From the NCBI GenBank assembly GCA_003313425.1, contig NHZP01000018.1, positions 1-64,000 on the forward strand: DNA of 64,000 nt, read 5' to 3'. Below, one piece after another: positions 20,790 through 32,653 of this stretch. Positions within the stretch are counted from its first letter, which is position 1, and every line of letters begins with the position of its first letter. The translations under genes and the position numbers were made by a program. Source of the stretch: Pseudopyrenochaeta lycopersici (taxonomy: Eukaryota; Ascomycota; Dothideomycetes; Pleosporales; Pseudopyrenochaetaceae). The notes beneath the pieces are model-generated. The model was not told the DNA's origin, searched no databases, and saw nothing but the letters and a program-made list of their open reading frames with translations.

Positions 20790-22016
20790 TCACGCTCGTT
20801 CCTCAAATCTTAGCCGCTTCCTGTCCCTCTCAGTCTCATCCCCAAACCTCTTTCGCTCCCCAAGTGGTTTTGCATTTGCACCTGTAGCGCCCTCTCGATC
20901 CCCATCCCGGCCCCTAGTTGAGTCAGGCCTAAACCTTTCGTCCACACCATGCTCGCCCATGTTTCTTCGTGGTTGGTCATCTCCAAACTCGCCCCATTTC
21001 CCTGTGTCTTCGGCCCGCATGTCTTTGTACCGTGTCCTGCCTTTCTTACCCAGCTTCGTCATATCCCTTATCTGCATAAACTCAGGCAGTACCTCTCGGT
21101 TTGTCTGATCTTCGAATCGCGCGTTCATAAAATTCCTCCTGTCAACACCTAGCTCCCTCAGCTCGTCGGTGAAGAAAGCACCTTTATGGAAGTACTTCTG
21201 CATATACTGCATTTGGCCGCGGTCGCCGCGCTCTTCCTGCTGCTGCTCGATGAAGGCGCGGTCCTCGGCCTCGCGATCGGCGGCTGATAGGTTTCGCCGG
21301 CGGTCGATCTCTGCGCGCTCCGCTTCGGCTTCCTCGATAGCAAGACGTTCACGCTTTATCCTTTTGAGCTCTCGCAGCTTCCAGGCGGCGTACTCGGCAT
21401 CAGGGTCGAGCCCGTCAGTGTCGTCGATGGCGTTGACATCTGCCTCCTCAACGTCATTGTCCCAGTCCTTCTTGCCAGCTGCCCGCTCTGCTATTCGCTG
21501 CTCGATCTGCTCCTGCACAACCGCCCTGTTCTGTTCTTGCCGTCGTACCTCTTTCTCTGCAGCTGTTTCTTCTGCCGACTTGACAGGCGCGGTGCCTCGG
21601 TTACGCTCATTCTTCTTCAAGAATACAGGTCGAAGTAACTTCTTAGGCTCCTCCTCCTCACTACTTGACTGCTCTTCTGAAGACTCGTCCTCGCTGCCAC
21701 CCTCGCTCTCACTTTCATTGTGGCTCTCGCCGTCTCCTTCCTCGCTCTCTGTCTCGAATTCGTCCTCTATGACCTTGCGTTCTGCATCCAACTTTTGCCG
21801 CGACGCGAGTTGTGACTTGAGTGTAGACCTGGGGAATGAGGATGCGACTGGTGCGGGCTTTGGCTTCGCAAATGGCTTCTGCTTGGGCTGCTCCTCTTCT
21901 GATTCTGATGCTTCGGAGCTGGAACCCTCTGCTACCTCGATGGCGGAGGGCTTTCCTGCGAAGTGGCGCGTGCGCACGGGCTGTGCAGTAAGCTTTTTTG
22001 ATTTTGCGGGCGGCAT
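20790..22016 (-). CDS. MFAP1: MFAP1-like spliceosomal protein (tri-snRNP associated)
   Basis: Single exon, 408 residues, starting at ATG 22016 (MPPAKSKKL). The open frame continues upstream to 22223, but that extension has no family resemblance and is likely 5' UTR. The protein is highly charged: an acidic Ser/Glu-rich N-terminal half, a coiled-coil middle rich in Arg/Glu, then the conserved micro-fibrillar-associated protein 1 block DGLDPDAEYAAWKLRELKR. The strongly conserved stretch MQKYFHKGAFFTDELREL and EFGDDQPRRNMGEHGVDERF follow. MFAP1 homologues are nuclear, bind Prp38-type factors and are needed for pre-mRNA splicing. No membrane or extracellular features occur despite the historical name. 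Confidence 0.92.
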   Translation of the reverse strand: MPPAKSKKLTAQPVRTRHFAGKPSAIEVAEGSSSEASESEEEQPKQKPFAKPKPAPVASSFPRSTLKSQLASRQKLDAERKVIEDEFETESEEGDGESHNESESEGGSEDESSEEQSSSEEEEPKKLLRPVFLKKNERNRGTAPVKSAEETAAEKEVRRQEQNRAVVQEQIEQRIAERAAGKKDWDNDVEEADVNAIDDTDGLDPDAEYAAWKLRELKRIKRERLAIEEAEAERAEIDRRRNLSAADREAEDRAFIEQQQEERGDRGQMQYMQKYFHKGAFFTDELRELGVDRRNFMNARFEDQTNREVLPEFMQIRDMTKLGKKGRTRYKDMRAEDTGKWGEFGDDQPRRNMGEHGVDERFRPDSTRGRDGDREGATGANAKPLGERKRFGDETERDRKRLRFEERA

Positions 22017-23388
22017 AGCGAGTAACTTTGGTGCTTCAGTAGACCTGACTTGTGGGGTTGGCTGGTCCCAAAGTATTATTGTTCCTTGCGAGCACAGCGG
22101 TTCATACAAGCGGCTTGGCAACAAATAGGGCTGGCGCCCACACAACATTAATTTTATCAACACTGCATCTGAACATGCTTCATTTATAGTCTCGTTGTAT
22201 TGAATTTCAGTTGCGATTGTCATGTGGGACTAAGCGTGGCTGGCAACATCAACTAGTGTGAGTACTCTCGCACCACAAACTTCCTGATCAGTAATAAAGA
22301 CATATCTATTATGCACTTTGCAAAATATACTAAGGTAGAACGCTTGGTGAAGGTCATGCATGAGCGGCCTATACGAGTTGTATGGATTTGGATTTAAACT
22401 ACTACTTGTCATCACACGCAAACCGCTAATTCTTCATCGCGGCAGCGTAAATTACGGAGGATGGAGGGCTGTGGCGTCAGTAGCAGACAGTTTACTCTTA
22501 TCCTTAGAAAGCGGTTCCAAACTGAGTCGTATTAGGGGAATGGGATTTTGAAATAAAGCAGTCCATTTATAATTTTTGGAACAACAGTTAAATGATGAAG
22601 CTAACATGTGGTACTGGGTTGGCTCGAATACGAAATTATGGGCAGTCTACCATTGTGCACGGGCAGCATGATGTTGGGCTGATTTGCTGACAGGTTCTGC
22701 CAGCCTTTGGCGTTAAGAGACACTGGAGCTGGTTGATTATCAATGTGGATTGACTTCATGCTCAACAATAGATGTTTGGCTTGTGACAGCTCCGCCTCTG
22801 GCCGATTGACAAAAACCCTGAACGGTAGCTGTACACGACACACTTTTGCTCAAGGCCAATCATCGCAATGCCGTCGATGTCGACCAAGCACTGGTACAGC
22901 TGCATTCAGCATAACACGGTGCGAATAAGTCTCACGAACTGTGCTTAATGTGTCGAGATGTGGGAGCAGCACCACACAAAATCCTTCAGATTTTTGTTAT
23001 GCACTCCGCAGGTCACTAATAGACTGTGGTTCATTCGAATTCCGCTTCTTGTGAACTAAGTATCATTATGATCTAGCCGTCAATCCGATCATAAAGGGTC
23101 TCCGTTACCCTCTGGATCGATGTGTTATAGTACGAAGTGTGCTGGCCCATTTCGACCCAGCCTACCATCTATGTCAAAAAGAAAACGCCTCTATATGCTA
23201 GAGCATAATGCAAAGAAATGCGCTGGTCAAATCAATTGACCAAGAATATGCTGAAGAAAACACCGCCCAATGCAATGCACGCTCGAACGCAACAAATATA
23301 ATGACCTGTAAACTGTAGATGGGCAAAGCTATCACTGTCATCCAGCTCCTCAATAAAATCGATGGGTCGAATGGAATAGTATTCGGGT
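22017..23388. other. intergenic region between MFAP1 start and cyclin stop
   Basis: About 1.37 kb of normal composition, with only short chance frames. It must contain the MFAP1 promoter/5' UTR at its left and the cyclin 3' UTR at its right. No tRNA, repeat or further gene was recognised. Confidence 0.6.
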
Positions 23389-25307
23389 TTAGCGAAAAAC
23401 GGGCTGTTGAGGGACGGGGAGTTGGTTGAACTGATTTGTCTCTGGCCATGCGCTGCGATCCATATAAGGTAGATATCCAGTCCGACGCTCCGTCATGGGC
23501 CGTCCCAGTGGCTGGTACTGCATCTGATCGTATGCAATGTTTCGTGCAGGGTTGTGTATTGATGTCTGAGGCGGTGGCACTAACAGAGTGTGGACTCCAC
23601 GGACGGGGCGATATGGTGATTGCCGTTGATTGAGGAAGTGTGATGGCGACAACTGCCTGGAGTTCGAGGTTGGGAAAGAAGCGCTAACCGGTGAAGAACC
23701 CGCTGATTGTGGGAACGGACTGATTTGACGAGATCGGTCCGTAGTCGGGGTGTAAGTGGAAGAGAAGGGGGGTGCAGTAGCAGTAGAGGTGGGTGTTCTG
23801 ACAGAATGTTGCCATTGGACAGGTGGCGGATAGACCATCGTCATCGAACGGCTGCCAGGAGCAGGTAGTGGAAGGTCTGACCAATTCTTTCCTTGAGTTA
23901 GTGGCAAGTGCTGCGGTGCAGGTATGGAAAGACTTGGTAGAGGTGGGAGCCGGTTGACGGAAGGTAGTGGGTCGAATGACCTGTTTACCGGTGTCTGCAG
24001 GGTGGGGATGAGAGGAGCGTTGCTGTATGGTCCAGGAGCAAAACCATGCGCCTGCCGCTTAAGAGGTGGCTCAGAGCTGTGATCAGTGCTCCGTTTGCGT
24101 TGTATGATGGGACCCAGTTCAGGAAGAGAACCAATCGGAGAGACAGTGGTAGAAGTGGCTTGCGGTTGCAAAAGCGGTGTGTTTGAGAATGCTAAGTGGC
24201 TGGGTGAATACACCGTTGTTGTTGGCGGGGAGGTTTGATGAGTCGTCGACGGTGACGGTACGAAATTTGGGAGGACAGCAAGCGAAGGAGTAGGTGGTCC
24301 CACGGGGCTCACAGCGCCAGATGCAGGTATTTTCGATGCACGATCAAAGAAAGTACCGAACTTGCCCAAGACAGTATGCCACTCTTCCCACTTCTTCTTT
24401 GATGTGAAAAGGCTGTACCTCATATTGCTCAAAAATTCTACTTCCATGATATGAACCTCCTGTACCGAGATGCCAGATACCTCAGCCCATGTCTTATTCG
24501 TGTAAGTATTGTCGTCGAGAAACTTGTTGCCGAGCATGAGGGCCACGGTCAATAGACGATACTCGCTGCCTGGTTTTCCTTTGACGGTGGGATTCGTGAG
24601 CTTCAACCTGTAGATGAAGAGCAAGGCCAAGAGAATGACATTCTGAGCAACCTGAGTGGTGGTCAAGATTGTTGCTACCCACTTCTTGAAGCCAATAGTG
24701 GGATGTGCGTCGGGGACGAGGGCCTGGATGGGCTGGCGAGGTGAGGTCACATCGACTACCTGCTTTAGGGTTGTCGAACTTTCGAACCAGAAGAGGCAGG
24801 TAACCTGAGAAAAGTCAGCCGAAACACTCACTTTCAGAGCGGAGCACAACCCACCTCTGCTGCTAATTGAGGCAGACCCTCCTGTGGTGTGCTGATGCTT
24901 GAGGGTATCCTAAGGTTTGGCGAAATTGAGTATCTCTTCCGCGGCGTCTGAGTCACCTCTTGCGATGGCTGTGGCTGCTGTCTTGTTGGGCTGGGGCTTC
25001 TCTGCGCTGTGACTGATCTGGAATTGCCGATGGCGGGTAGTTGGTAGCCGTACTGGTGACCAGCACCCTGACTGGAGGGCAACGACACCACTCTCACTGC
25101 CGAGCCTGGGATCTCTGGGGGGGTAAGGGGATCCCTAGGGGTCGTTCTTAGTGGATCGAGGTCATGGCCGTTTGTGATTCTGGGATATGGGAGCTGCATG
25201 GTAGCGTCTAGCTTGGGGATGGAGCGAGAAGCGGAGGTGTATAAGTCGAAACGAGGCTCCCGCGGGAGGGCGTGAGGCATTGGGCGTGGGAGCTGTAGCT
25301 CGAGCAT
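23389..25307 (-). CDS. Clg1/Pho80-type cyclin
   Basis: Two exons on the minus strand, 25307-24855 and 24804-23389, with a 50-bp intron (GTGGGT...TCTCAG) in phase 0. Together they encode about 622 residues. ATG 25307 (MLELQLPRP) is the first ATG of the frame; the frame is open further upstream through a (GAC)n-type repeat but lacks ATG. The cyclin box begins shortly after the splice (TIGFKKWVATILTTTQVAQN) and continues with LLALLFIYRLK, SEYRLLTVALMLGNKFLDDN and VHIMEVEFLSNMRYSLFTS. This is the PHO80/Clg1 cyclin fold that partners Pho85-like CDKs. The C-terminal 300 residues are Pro/Ser/Thr-rich and low complexity, as in fungal Clg1 homologues. The CDK partner and pathway are inferred. Confidence 0.88.
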
Positions 25308-28300
25308 ATGGACGGTGATGTGAGAAGGTGGAGTGGGAGGTGAGGCGGCAGTGGCGGCGAGGACAACGACGACGACGACGACGTCAACCAGTGCGGGCAG
25401 GCATGGACAGGAATAGCCGTGGTTGTAGGACTGATATTGTTTGCTGGCCACAGGCGTTCACTGCATCGCCGACGAGGTGAGTTGTGATGCTGATAGAGTC
25501 AAGCAAGGAGATGTTGTTGACAGCAACGGGGGAAATATGTGCTGGGCCAATGAATGCAACCCTGTTTCCGGGACGCCTAGGACGGTGAGGCAAAGAAGGG
25601 TGCAGATGGACACAATAAAGAAAGGTCAGGCCCAGAGGGCGAGTTCACCCTGCTATCCCTGTGTAGCTTGGTGGCCAGTGAGGGTGAGTGTTAGGGAGGC
25701 GGACTGTCGGGGGCCCGCACGCGTCTGAGTGTGCAGACATGGCTTGGGGCCGTTGGATTTGAATAAAACATAGGTAATTCACACACGGAGTCGTGAAGGC
25801 TCGGAAGGTTCCAGGCAGGGAGCAGCAACGCCCCAAGAGGCTGATCCAGAAGGAGAAGCCGCGCTCTGACATCAACCGCGCCTGCTGCCACTAGCCCGCA
25901 CGGACGCCGGCCAACACAAAGCAGGCGCGACCGGGGCCACACGGCGAAGCCAAGCCGCGGGCTAATGAGACCATGGGCAGAGCAGATGGAGTGGACAAAG
26001 CCGCCGTGCTGGTCGGTGGTTGTTGGCTGCTGGTTGCTGGTCACTGGTCACGACACCAGCCCGCATGGCTAGAGACACACTGAGCCCGGCGACGCAAGCG
26101 GCCAGCACCGCATCCTGGTCTGCGACTGACACCATACGGCGACGCACCGCCCGCCGCTCTGCGGTGTGGATGGCTTGTCGCGGGACCAAAACCACCAAAC
26201 ATGGTCTTGGAGGGCTCACGCTGCTAGTGCGCGACAAGAGTCAGGCTGGCAATTGCGGGCTGTGATTGCTGCTGCCCGTGGCACCTCAGCAACCACTCCC
26301 GGCTGCACGCCGTGATATGTACACTACGACAGCGACGGGCTTTGCGGGTCTGATGGCGTGAACAATCAATCCCCAGGGCTTGCACGTAAACCTTCCAAGG
26401 AGCCCAGCTGCGCCGCTGCGACCTTGACGGCCAGCGGTACAGCCTCAGCAAATTCCGCTGCCGCTGATTGGCCTCGGCGCTCCACCAGGCGATGCCTCAG
26501 CCATGATTTCCCCCCACCACGCGAAAGCAGTTGGTAGGACGTCGAGGCCTCCAAGCAGTCACTCTGCCCTACCTGTGGTACATGGTTGGCCTGTTCCCCG
26601 GAGCAGCGGTCTCATAGAGAGGCGACAAATTGTGAGATCCCTTACGCATCACGGCCACATGCACCGGCCAAGGCGGAGCACACATAAGTGATGAGGACAC
26701 CCTACCGCAAACCTAGACGCACTTGCGACAGCTCGCTGCGAGCCTGTATCCAGCTGTCGTTTCGCACCAGCAGCATTCATTGCCGTAAGCGGCTGAGGTT
26801 GGCCATGCACTACTTTTCGGATAGCGTCGTGCAGCATCGGTGGCCCATCCGTCAATAATCATCAGACACAGCCGGGCGGTCTGGAATGGCATTTCACGTG
26901 CGCATCATTCCGCTCATGCCGTGTCTGGCCCCCTTTGCCGCCTGTGACTGGTCCACTCGCCGCGCTTTTTCTGGGATCGCTGTTGCTGCTGTTGCCGGCT
27001 CACAGGCATCCAAAAAAGCAGAAACTAGACGCTGATGCACGCATATGGCGGTGCTGCCGTCAGACTCAGAAGCGATACGAGTGAGCCGCCAGGCCAGCCC
27101 GCCCTAACAAAATCACAGTCTTACTTTACCTTAAGCATGCCCTGATTCCGAAGCCAACCCCCTGTCAACGCGAAGCTTTGCAGGCTGAAGTTTGAGCGAG
27201 CTGCTGATCTTGAATCCTCTTTTTCTTTGCAAATGATTTTGCATCTTGTGCTCCCAATCAAGTGGATCCAAAGCTGCTTGCATCCCTCCGTCCCGGCACT
27301 GTCGGCGAATCGCACGCCTGCATCTACCCCGACGCTAGAGACTTTTATTTCATCAAGGCCAGAGTTGCGTGGGTTCCAAGTTGAGGCAATCTGCACCGCA
27401 GGACCGCCTTTTCAGCAGCCCCTGGCGAAACACGTATCGAGGTATTGCGCGCCTTCCTCGCTGTATTTCCACACCATCCTCGGCCCTTCTTCTTGGGCTT
27501 CAATCGCTAGGGTCCGCGGTTTGTTGCTCACACCATCCCAGCGCAGTGTTACAATTCTTGCAAACAATGCTGGACATCCAAGGGCCGTTGAATCGCATTT
27601 TGGAGCAAAGCAGCCGTGGCTGGCGAATCGCCCATCGAGCTAGTAGCGCTGTCGTGAAGCGTGATTGCTTTTGGAATCGTCTGCTTGGCTCATGGCACAT
27701 AGCCTGGCCATAATAGACGACGCCTCTGGTAAGGCCAGCAGCGCTAACCGTGCAACCGTGACGGGAATATTGCGATCAAAGGCGCGATGCAAGGGAGACG
27801 CAACATCCTAGTAGCCAGAGATTGTGAACCGATGGCTGTGCCGCCGGTGATCTTGCAATTCGAGGTGCGTTTGCTGGAACGGTGGACCAAGAGGGCACCG
27901 TCATACGTACCTTTGCAGGGGTGGCCGCTCTTTCCTCGGTCAGAGGGTGTGAAAAATAGATGCACACGTAATCAAGCTCTACACAATACACTGAACGCGA
28001 ACGCCTGCAAATATACCTTCCAAATCCTGGTTAGCTCGTTGCCAAAGCAGACGCCTCAACGTGGGACCTTGGATGCTACAGCAGCGTGGAACCGCTCGGT
28101 ACCGTGGTTTCCTGGACTGTGAAGGGGCGATATCTCAAACATGCACCCCTCAGCTCGATGCAGATTTAAGAGGGAGCCTCGGAATGCCTGCATCATTTCC
28201 TTAGTGAGTGGCAGATTTTCGGTGGTAACCCAAGTGGGTGTCGTCAAAGTGCTGCAATAATGATGCCTCTATCAGAAGCTATATTCGCAGCAATGCATCA

Positions 28301-29783
28301 TTTGACACGCCTTCCTGCCGCCTGCAGCAAAGTGCTCGATTACGATCCTGTCGACCGACGGATATTGTGGAGATGACGATGCTTATTTGGGCGTAGAGAG
28401 GGCAATAGTGGAGGCGTGATACGGACGACACTCGGCACCGCTTCCCTGGCGATCAAGGACACGATTACGAGCGCGAGTCGTTGTCCTGCCAGTCCGGCAG
28501 CGTTGGGTGTAAGACAGCCTATACTGTACACGGAAACGTGATTAGCTCCTTCGCGGCGCGCTGAGACGTCCCACGCTTCCACGACGCGCGTGTACACATA
28601 ACACTATGGGTTTATCGTCGATTGAGTCGGCCTTCCGCCTTCAAAAATTGTTCTCGCCGAGCAGTACCATGGATGCTCGTTTAGTGCATTTCGCTCCGCG
28701 CAACGACCTGCGAGCCATGCTATGCACAACGCACGTCTCAGCATCTCTCCCACTTTGCAGCATTTGCGTTCGTGGGATGAGCTATCATACACAGCGGGCC
28801 GCGATAAATGCACTACTTGAGCAAAACTTCCTCACGAACACTTTGCCTTTGTATGCTGTCTTGCCGCACAATCCCGCACAAGTTTGAGTTTAGCCTCTTT
28901 GCACGACGTCCCTCAGGCTCATGTCTTGCTAATGTCCGCCGCTCTGCTGGAAGAAGTAGGTAAGACGAATTCTAACAAATGAGCATCATTTAACCCCACG
29001 CTGTAGAGCAATCTCGTTTTTCATCGAAAAAAGAGGTCCAGCTCCTCAGGCCCTCATCTCCAATTTGGTGGAATTCTTGCTGTGCCACAGGTATCCTGGC
29101 ATGTACACGGTGGACTGTCTTTGTAACATGACATGGTATTTTGGGCTGCAGCCTTCCTGAGCCGACAGGCTTATGACTACATCACAGCAATGATAACAGG
29201 CTAGGCCGAGGAGAGTACGGACAATAATCTTTCTGGCCTAGGGTAACCAATACCCGCATCTAGATTTGTAGCCGGATTAACTCAGAGTTATAGTGTCTCT
29301 GATCTGGTACGAGCCTATCGCTTGGCCCGATGCACAGAGCTGACCTGTAGTCTGCATCCCGATGCTGATACTGTCACGGAGGACGACGGCTTCTTGATAT
29401 GCAGGATGAATACGTAGCGCCACGGGCTGAGTCTCATTACCGAGCATCTCAGCGGATAGATGGCTTGTCATCAACCAACCCCCCTCTGCGTGACCAACTA
29501 TCGTACCCCATGTTTCAAAGCACTATGCAGGGTGCTCCTTCTGTTTGCACCAACGACGATTCTTGGCCAGAAGCTGGAATCCACAAATATCGCCAAAGAT
29601 CCAGGTTCCGCCTGGCATTGTTGCCGGCAGTTGGCGAGACGCTTCCACAAGACACATGAACCATGTTTCGTTAGCTGCCTAGGACTGAAAGCGGCAACGA
29701 TGCTCCATTTGTTCTTGCCTGGATATCAGGCGGTGCTCTCTCCGCCTGCCGCCAGTCAACGCCACCAAAACTAACCCCTCATT
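25308..29783. other. gene-poor region upstream of the cyclin gene
   Basis: No convincing gene. The first about 1.3 kb (25600-26900) is clearly GC-rich, with a (GAC)n-like run at about 25360-25385. The rest is mixed, with only short overlapping frames on both strands. A long cyclin promoter/5' UTR or non-coding transcripts are possible. I saw no tRNA, transposon termini or RIP signature. Confidence 0.5.
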
Positions 29784-30413
29784 ATGCAAGGTCAACAAAT
29801 GCACTCCACATTCGACGGCCGCTCTCTCACTCTCACACACAGCATGCTCTTTGCCCGCATTTACGACTCATTTATCTCGACGGCCCGCCTAGGCGTACGT
29901 CTCGTCAAATTCGATGGATTCACGTCGCGCACACCGGATTCGAATTTGAATCGTCGGTCACCATTGAACGTAGCGCATCATTCAGGACACTCCACTTTAC
30001 CGTCATTGGAACAGGCCACAAATGCACTTCATCGAGGTGAGACCCGTGCCACTCATATTACATCGACATTCTTCCAATATCGTGATTTACTGGCACTACG
30101 TGCGGAGCCGCCTCGACTAGACATCGCAATAACTTCATATCTGCCCCGTTTAACCTGTACAGCGACATGTGTGATCCTAAAAGCAAGATCTTTCGCTCCG
30201 TCTTCGTCGTCATTCGTCAACAGCAAGCTTGACGTCTCATATCACCGCCCAAGTTCATCTGTCGGCCTGAGGGGGCTGTCGAGGCAGGATCCCTACCATT
30301 CTTCTGTGTTCAAGACTGCTTCCTCCGGTTTTACGTTAAATTTTTTGGGCGACCTCGTTCCTTTTCAAGCACAGCGCTTTGTTGCGAAACCAATCGATCA
30401 CACACGTCTGTGA
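29784..30413 (+). CDS. hypothetical protein (uncertain ORF)
   Basis: A single-exon frame of 209 residues from ATG 29784, ending TGA 30411-30413. It is the longest open frame in the 6-kb gene-poor region. It is Ser/Arg/Thr-rich, without a signal peptide, membrane helices or recognisable domain, and its DNA is CT-rich (CTCTCTCACTCTCACACAC near the start). It may be chance. Nothing in its neighbourhood supports expression. Confidence 0.2.
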   Translation: MQGQQMHSTFDGRSLTLTHSMLFARIYDSFISTARLGVRLVKFDGFTSRTPDSNLNRRSPLNVAHHSGHSTLPSLEQATNALHRGETRATHITSTFFQYRDLLALRAEPPRLDIAITSYLPRLTCTATCVILKARSFAPSSSSFVNSKLDVSYHRPSSSVGLRGLSRQDPYHSSVFKTASSGFTLNFLGDLVPFQAQRFVAKPIDHTRL

Positions 30414-31597
30414 TTCTAAGTTTGCGCGTAGTTATGATGGCTGCTTGCATTGTGCAACTTAAGCGCTACAAAACGATACCCGCCTGAAAGTTTTCTATTT
30501 AGAGATCATTTACAAATAACCATGTATCCATATGTATAGCAATTGATAGTAACAACTCTAGGCGCCAGGCTTTGGGGGTGAAGCGTCGTCGTGCTTTCAT
30601 GTATCTGGCTGCAGCAATGCCCTTTTACCACGTTCTTACCTACACCGATGTAGCTTGTCTTTTTTCAGCTGGTGATATATTCCTGGATTTGGGACCTACG
30701 GAATCGAGACAATACTGCACTTTTTTCCGTTCTTGGACACATCTCCAAACGACACGAATCCTTTTTGTTGATCGACAAGAAGCACTCATTGCTTATGCGC
30801 CAATGCACCTTTTCCAAGGACTGTTCACATGGATCCACTATCATCTATCTTAGCACTTGGAATTTTCCTCTCTTCATATACTGCGCAAGACTACGCGCCT
30901 TCGCGTGGGATACCGTGGTTGAATTGTGTCATCAAAATCCATACCATTGATTTACTTCATCGCAATCATAGACTTATCATCGATACTGGTCCTATACCGA
31001 GAGAAAAAAAGAATTTTGTCTCCTGACGATCTTTTTCCCCGTAGTCCACTCTATAGCCTTAACCTACCCGCCTCCATATACAATACGCCGACGGGCTAGC
31101 TGGTGCAAAGTGGCTGAACACTCAAAGACATGCGCCATTCGTCGCCCCAGCTCTATATGGCTGCGACAATTCCACTTGTGCCTGAGATAAGGCGAGTACC
31201 GAATAGCAAGTAATGCAATGTGGCATATCAACTTAGTGACGCTCTATAGTGTCACATTTCAAACAGTCGGGAAGCAGCGCCATCCTTGTGATTGAAGCTG
31301 TAATTTTGGTGGACGTGTCGTGCTCAAGCTGAGCTTAAAGCTTCGTTGCAAGTTGCCTTGCCATTGTAAGATTCCTGGAAACGGTAGCTATATTACAAGC
31401 AGAGGATGAATGATGGACAGTACTGTAGGTCCAATGGTGCTCATCATGTCTCTTTTCTTAGGATGTTGAGCTGTGCTGCGTGAGCTAAACGCATTTCTGA
31501 ACATCCAAAGCTCGTATTGATACACACGTGCTATTCTCAAACCAGATGAAAATGCTTTGACATCAAACAAAATATGATACACCTTCGCCCACATCTA
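30414..31597. other. intergenic region left of MRPL10
   Basis: About 1.2 kb with only short frames. Several small open segments on the plus strand overlap in different frames without protein-family features. It includes the likely 3' UTR of the mitochondrial ribosomal protein gene at its right end. Confidence 0.5.
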
Positions 31598-32653
31598 CTA
31601 GAAAAGCCTATTGTCCGCACTGGCCTTCGCCGCATCTCTCCTTGCGCTCTGCTTCTTCCGGTCCTTTGCTTCACCTGGTGGCTTGAAGAACAAACTCGGT
31701 GATTCTCCCTCCTTGACCATGTACGCTAGATAGCCCCTATGCGCAGGATCGCGGTAGTACTCGATGTCCTTCCTTGCTGTCGCATCAGGCAATCTATACT
31801 TGTACTTTTTTCCAATCTGCTTCATGACTGCGGCCATAGCTTCTTTCTGCGTGTTTTCGGTGGCGGACTGGAGGGATGAGAGAATGGGCGAGGGAATTGC
31901 GGAATTTGTTGCGGCAACCGAGATGAGGTCAGAGGAAGCTTGAAGAGAGACTACCGGGTGCGTGTCGCCGCGCAGCACGCGTTTAATGGCTGTAGGCGAG
32001 TAAAAGCGGGTTGTTACGCTGCCGCCAAGGGCTTCGACGCGCGAGATGGCATCGGCGGAGGCGCGAGAGACGATGATGTGGATCGGTGAGGTCAGGTGCT
32101 CTGCGTTCTGCATAGAATGATTATCAGGAAAATGTTCTCCTCGAGCGGGAGTCGGTAGGAAACAACATACCCTCGCCAGTAGCTTCACGCCATTCCTCTT
32201 GATTCCGTGCAAACACCTGCTTTTGGCCAATTCCTTCATCGTAATCAGCTTCCTCGGATCCAGCCTCTTCTGATCTATCCAACTCTGTATCCTGTCCAGA
32301 TTGATAGGACTCATCTCGACCTGGAAGGGATTGTACTTTCCCCGTCCTCTCTCGGGGTTGGTAATAGACTGCGGCGTCTGGCCGCCCTCGAAACCAGCAG
32401 GTACCTTGCCGTGCGCATGCTGACCCTTTTGACCACGACCACCTGTTTTACCCTTTCCTGACGCCGGTCCGCGCCCGCGTCGAATCTTCTTACTGTATGC
32501 ACCAGCATTGTCAGAGAGTGAAGACAGGATGGATGCGCATCGTGTCTGGGCGGAGAGGAGGGATGAAATGACGGTTGATGTGGCTGGTGTCTTTGGGGAT
32601 ATGAATAGGAGCTTCGACGCTAGTCGGACAGTTCTGAGCCGCGGTGGCGGCAT
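31598..32653 (-). CDS. MRPL10: mitochondrial ribosomal protein uL15m (MRPL10/L15)
   Basis: Exons 32653-32171 and 32107-31598 give 330 residues. The N-terminus is basic and Ser/Thr-rich without acidic residues, as expected for a mitochondrial presequence. The uL15 signature follows: KKIRRGRGPASGKGKTGGRG (about 54-73), GQKGQHAHGKVPAGFEGGQT, then GVKLLAR / NAEHLTSPIHIIVSRASADA. The intron 32108-32170 (GTATGTTG...TATGCAG) is exactly 63 nt and carries no stop, so the unspliced frame stays open. The 21 residues it would add (VCCFLPTPARG...) interrupt a conserved region, so splicing is the better model. Part of the large mitochondrial ribosomal subunit. Confidence 0.92.
   Translation of the reverse strand: MPPPRLRTVRLASKLLFISPKTPATSTVISSLLSAQTRCASILSSLSDNAGAYSKKIRRGRGPASGKGKTGGRGQKGQHAHGKVPAGFEGGQTPQSITNPERGRGKYNPFQVEMSPINLDRIQSWIDQKRLDPRKLITMKELAKSRCLHGIKRNGVKLLARVCCFLPTPARGEHFPDNHSMQNAEHLTSPIHIIVSRASADAISRVEALGGSVTTRFYSPTAIKRVLRGDTHPVVSLQASSDLISVAATNSAIPSPILSSLQSATENTQKEAMAAVMKQIGKKYKYRLPDATARKDIEYYRDPAHRGYLAYMVKEGESPSLFFKPPGEAKDRKKQSARRDAAKASADNRLF

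Noticed and set aside
21169..22128. 319-codon plus-strand frame rich in Ser/Arg
   Set aside because: It is the antisense shadow of the MFAP1 gene; the minus-strand product is a clear family match and the plus frame has no features beyond inverse codon bias.
22017..22223. N-terminal extension of MFAP1
   Set aside because: The 69 upstream codons are hydrophobic and unlike the family; homologues start near MPPAKSKK, at ATG 22016.
25308..25451. Upstream extension of the cyclin with a poly-Val run
   Set aside because: The open frame there starts with GTG, has no ATG, and the Val run comes from a (GAC)n repeat, more like 5' UTR.
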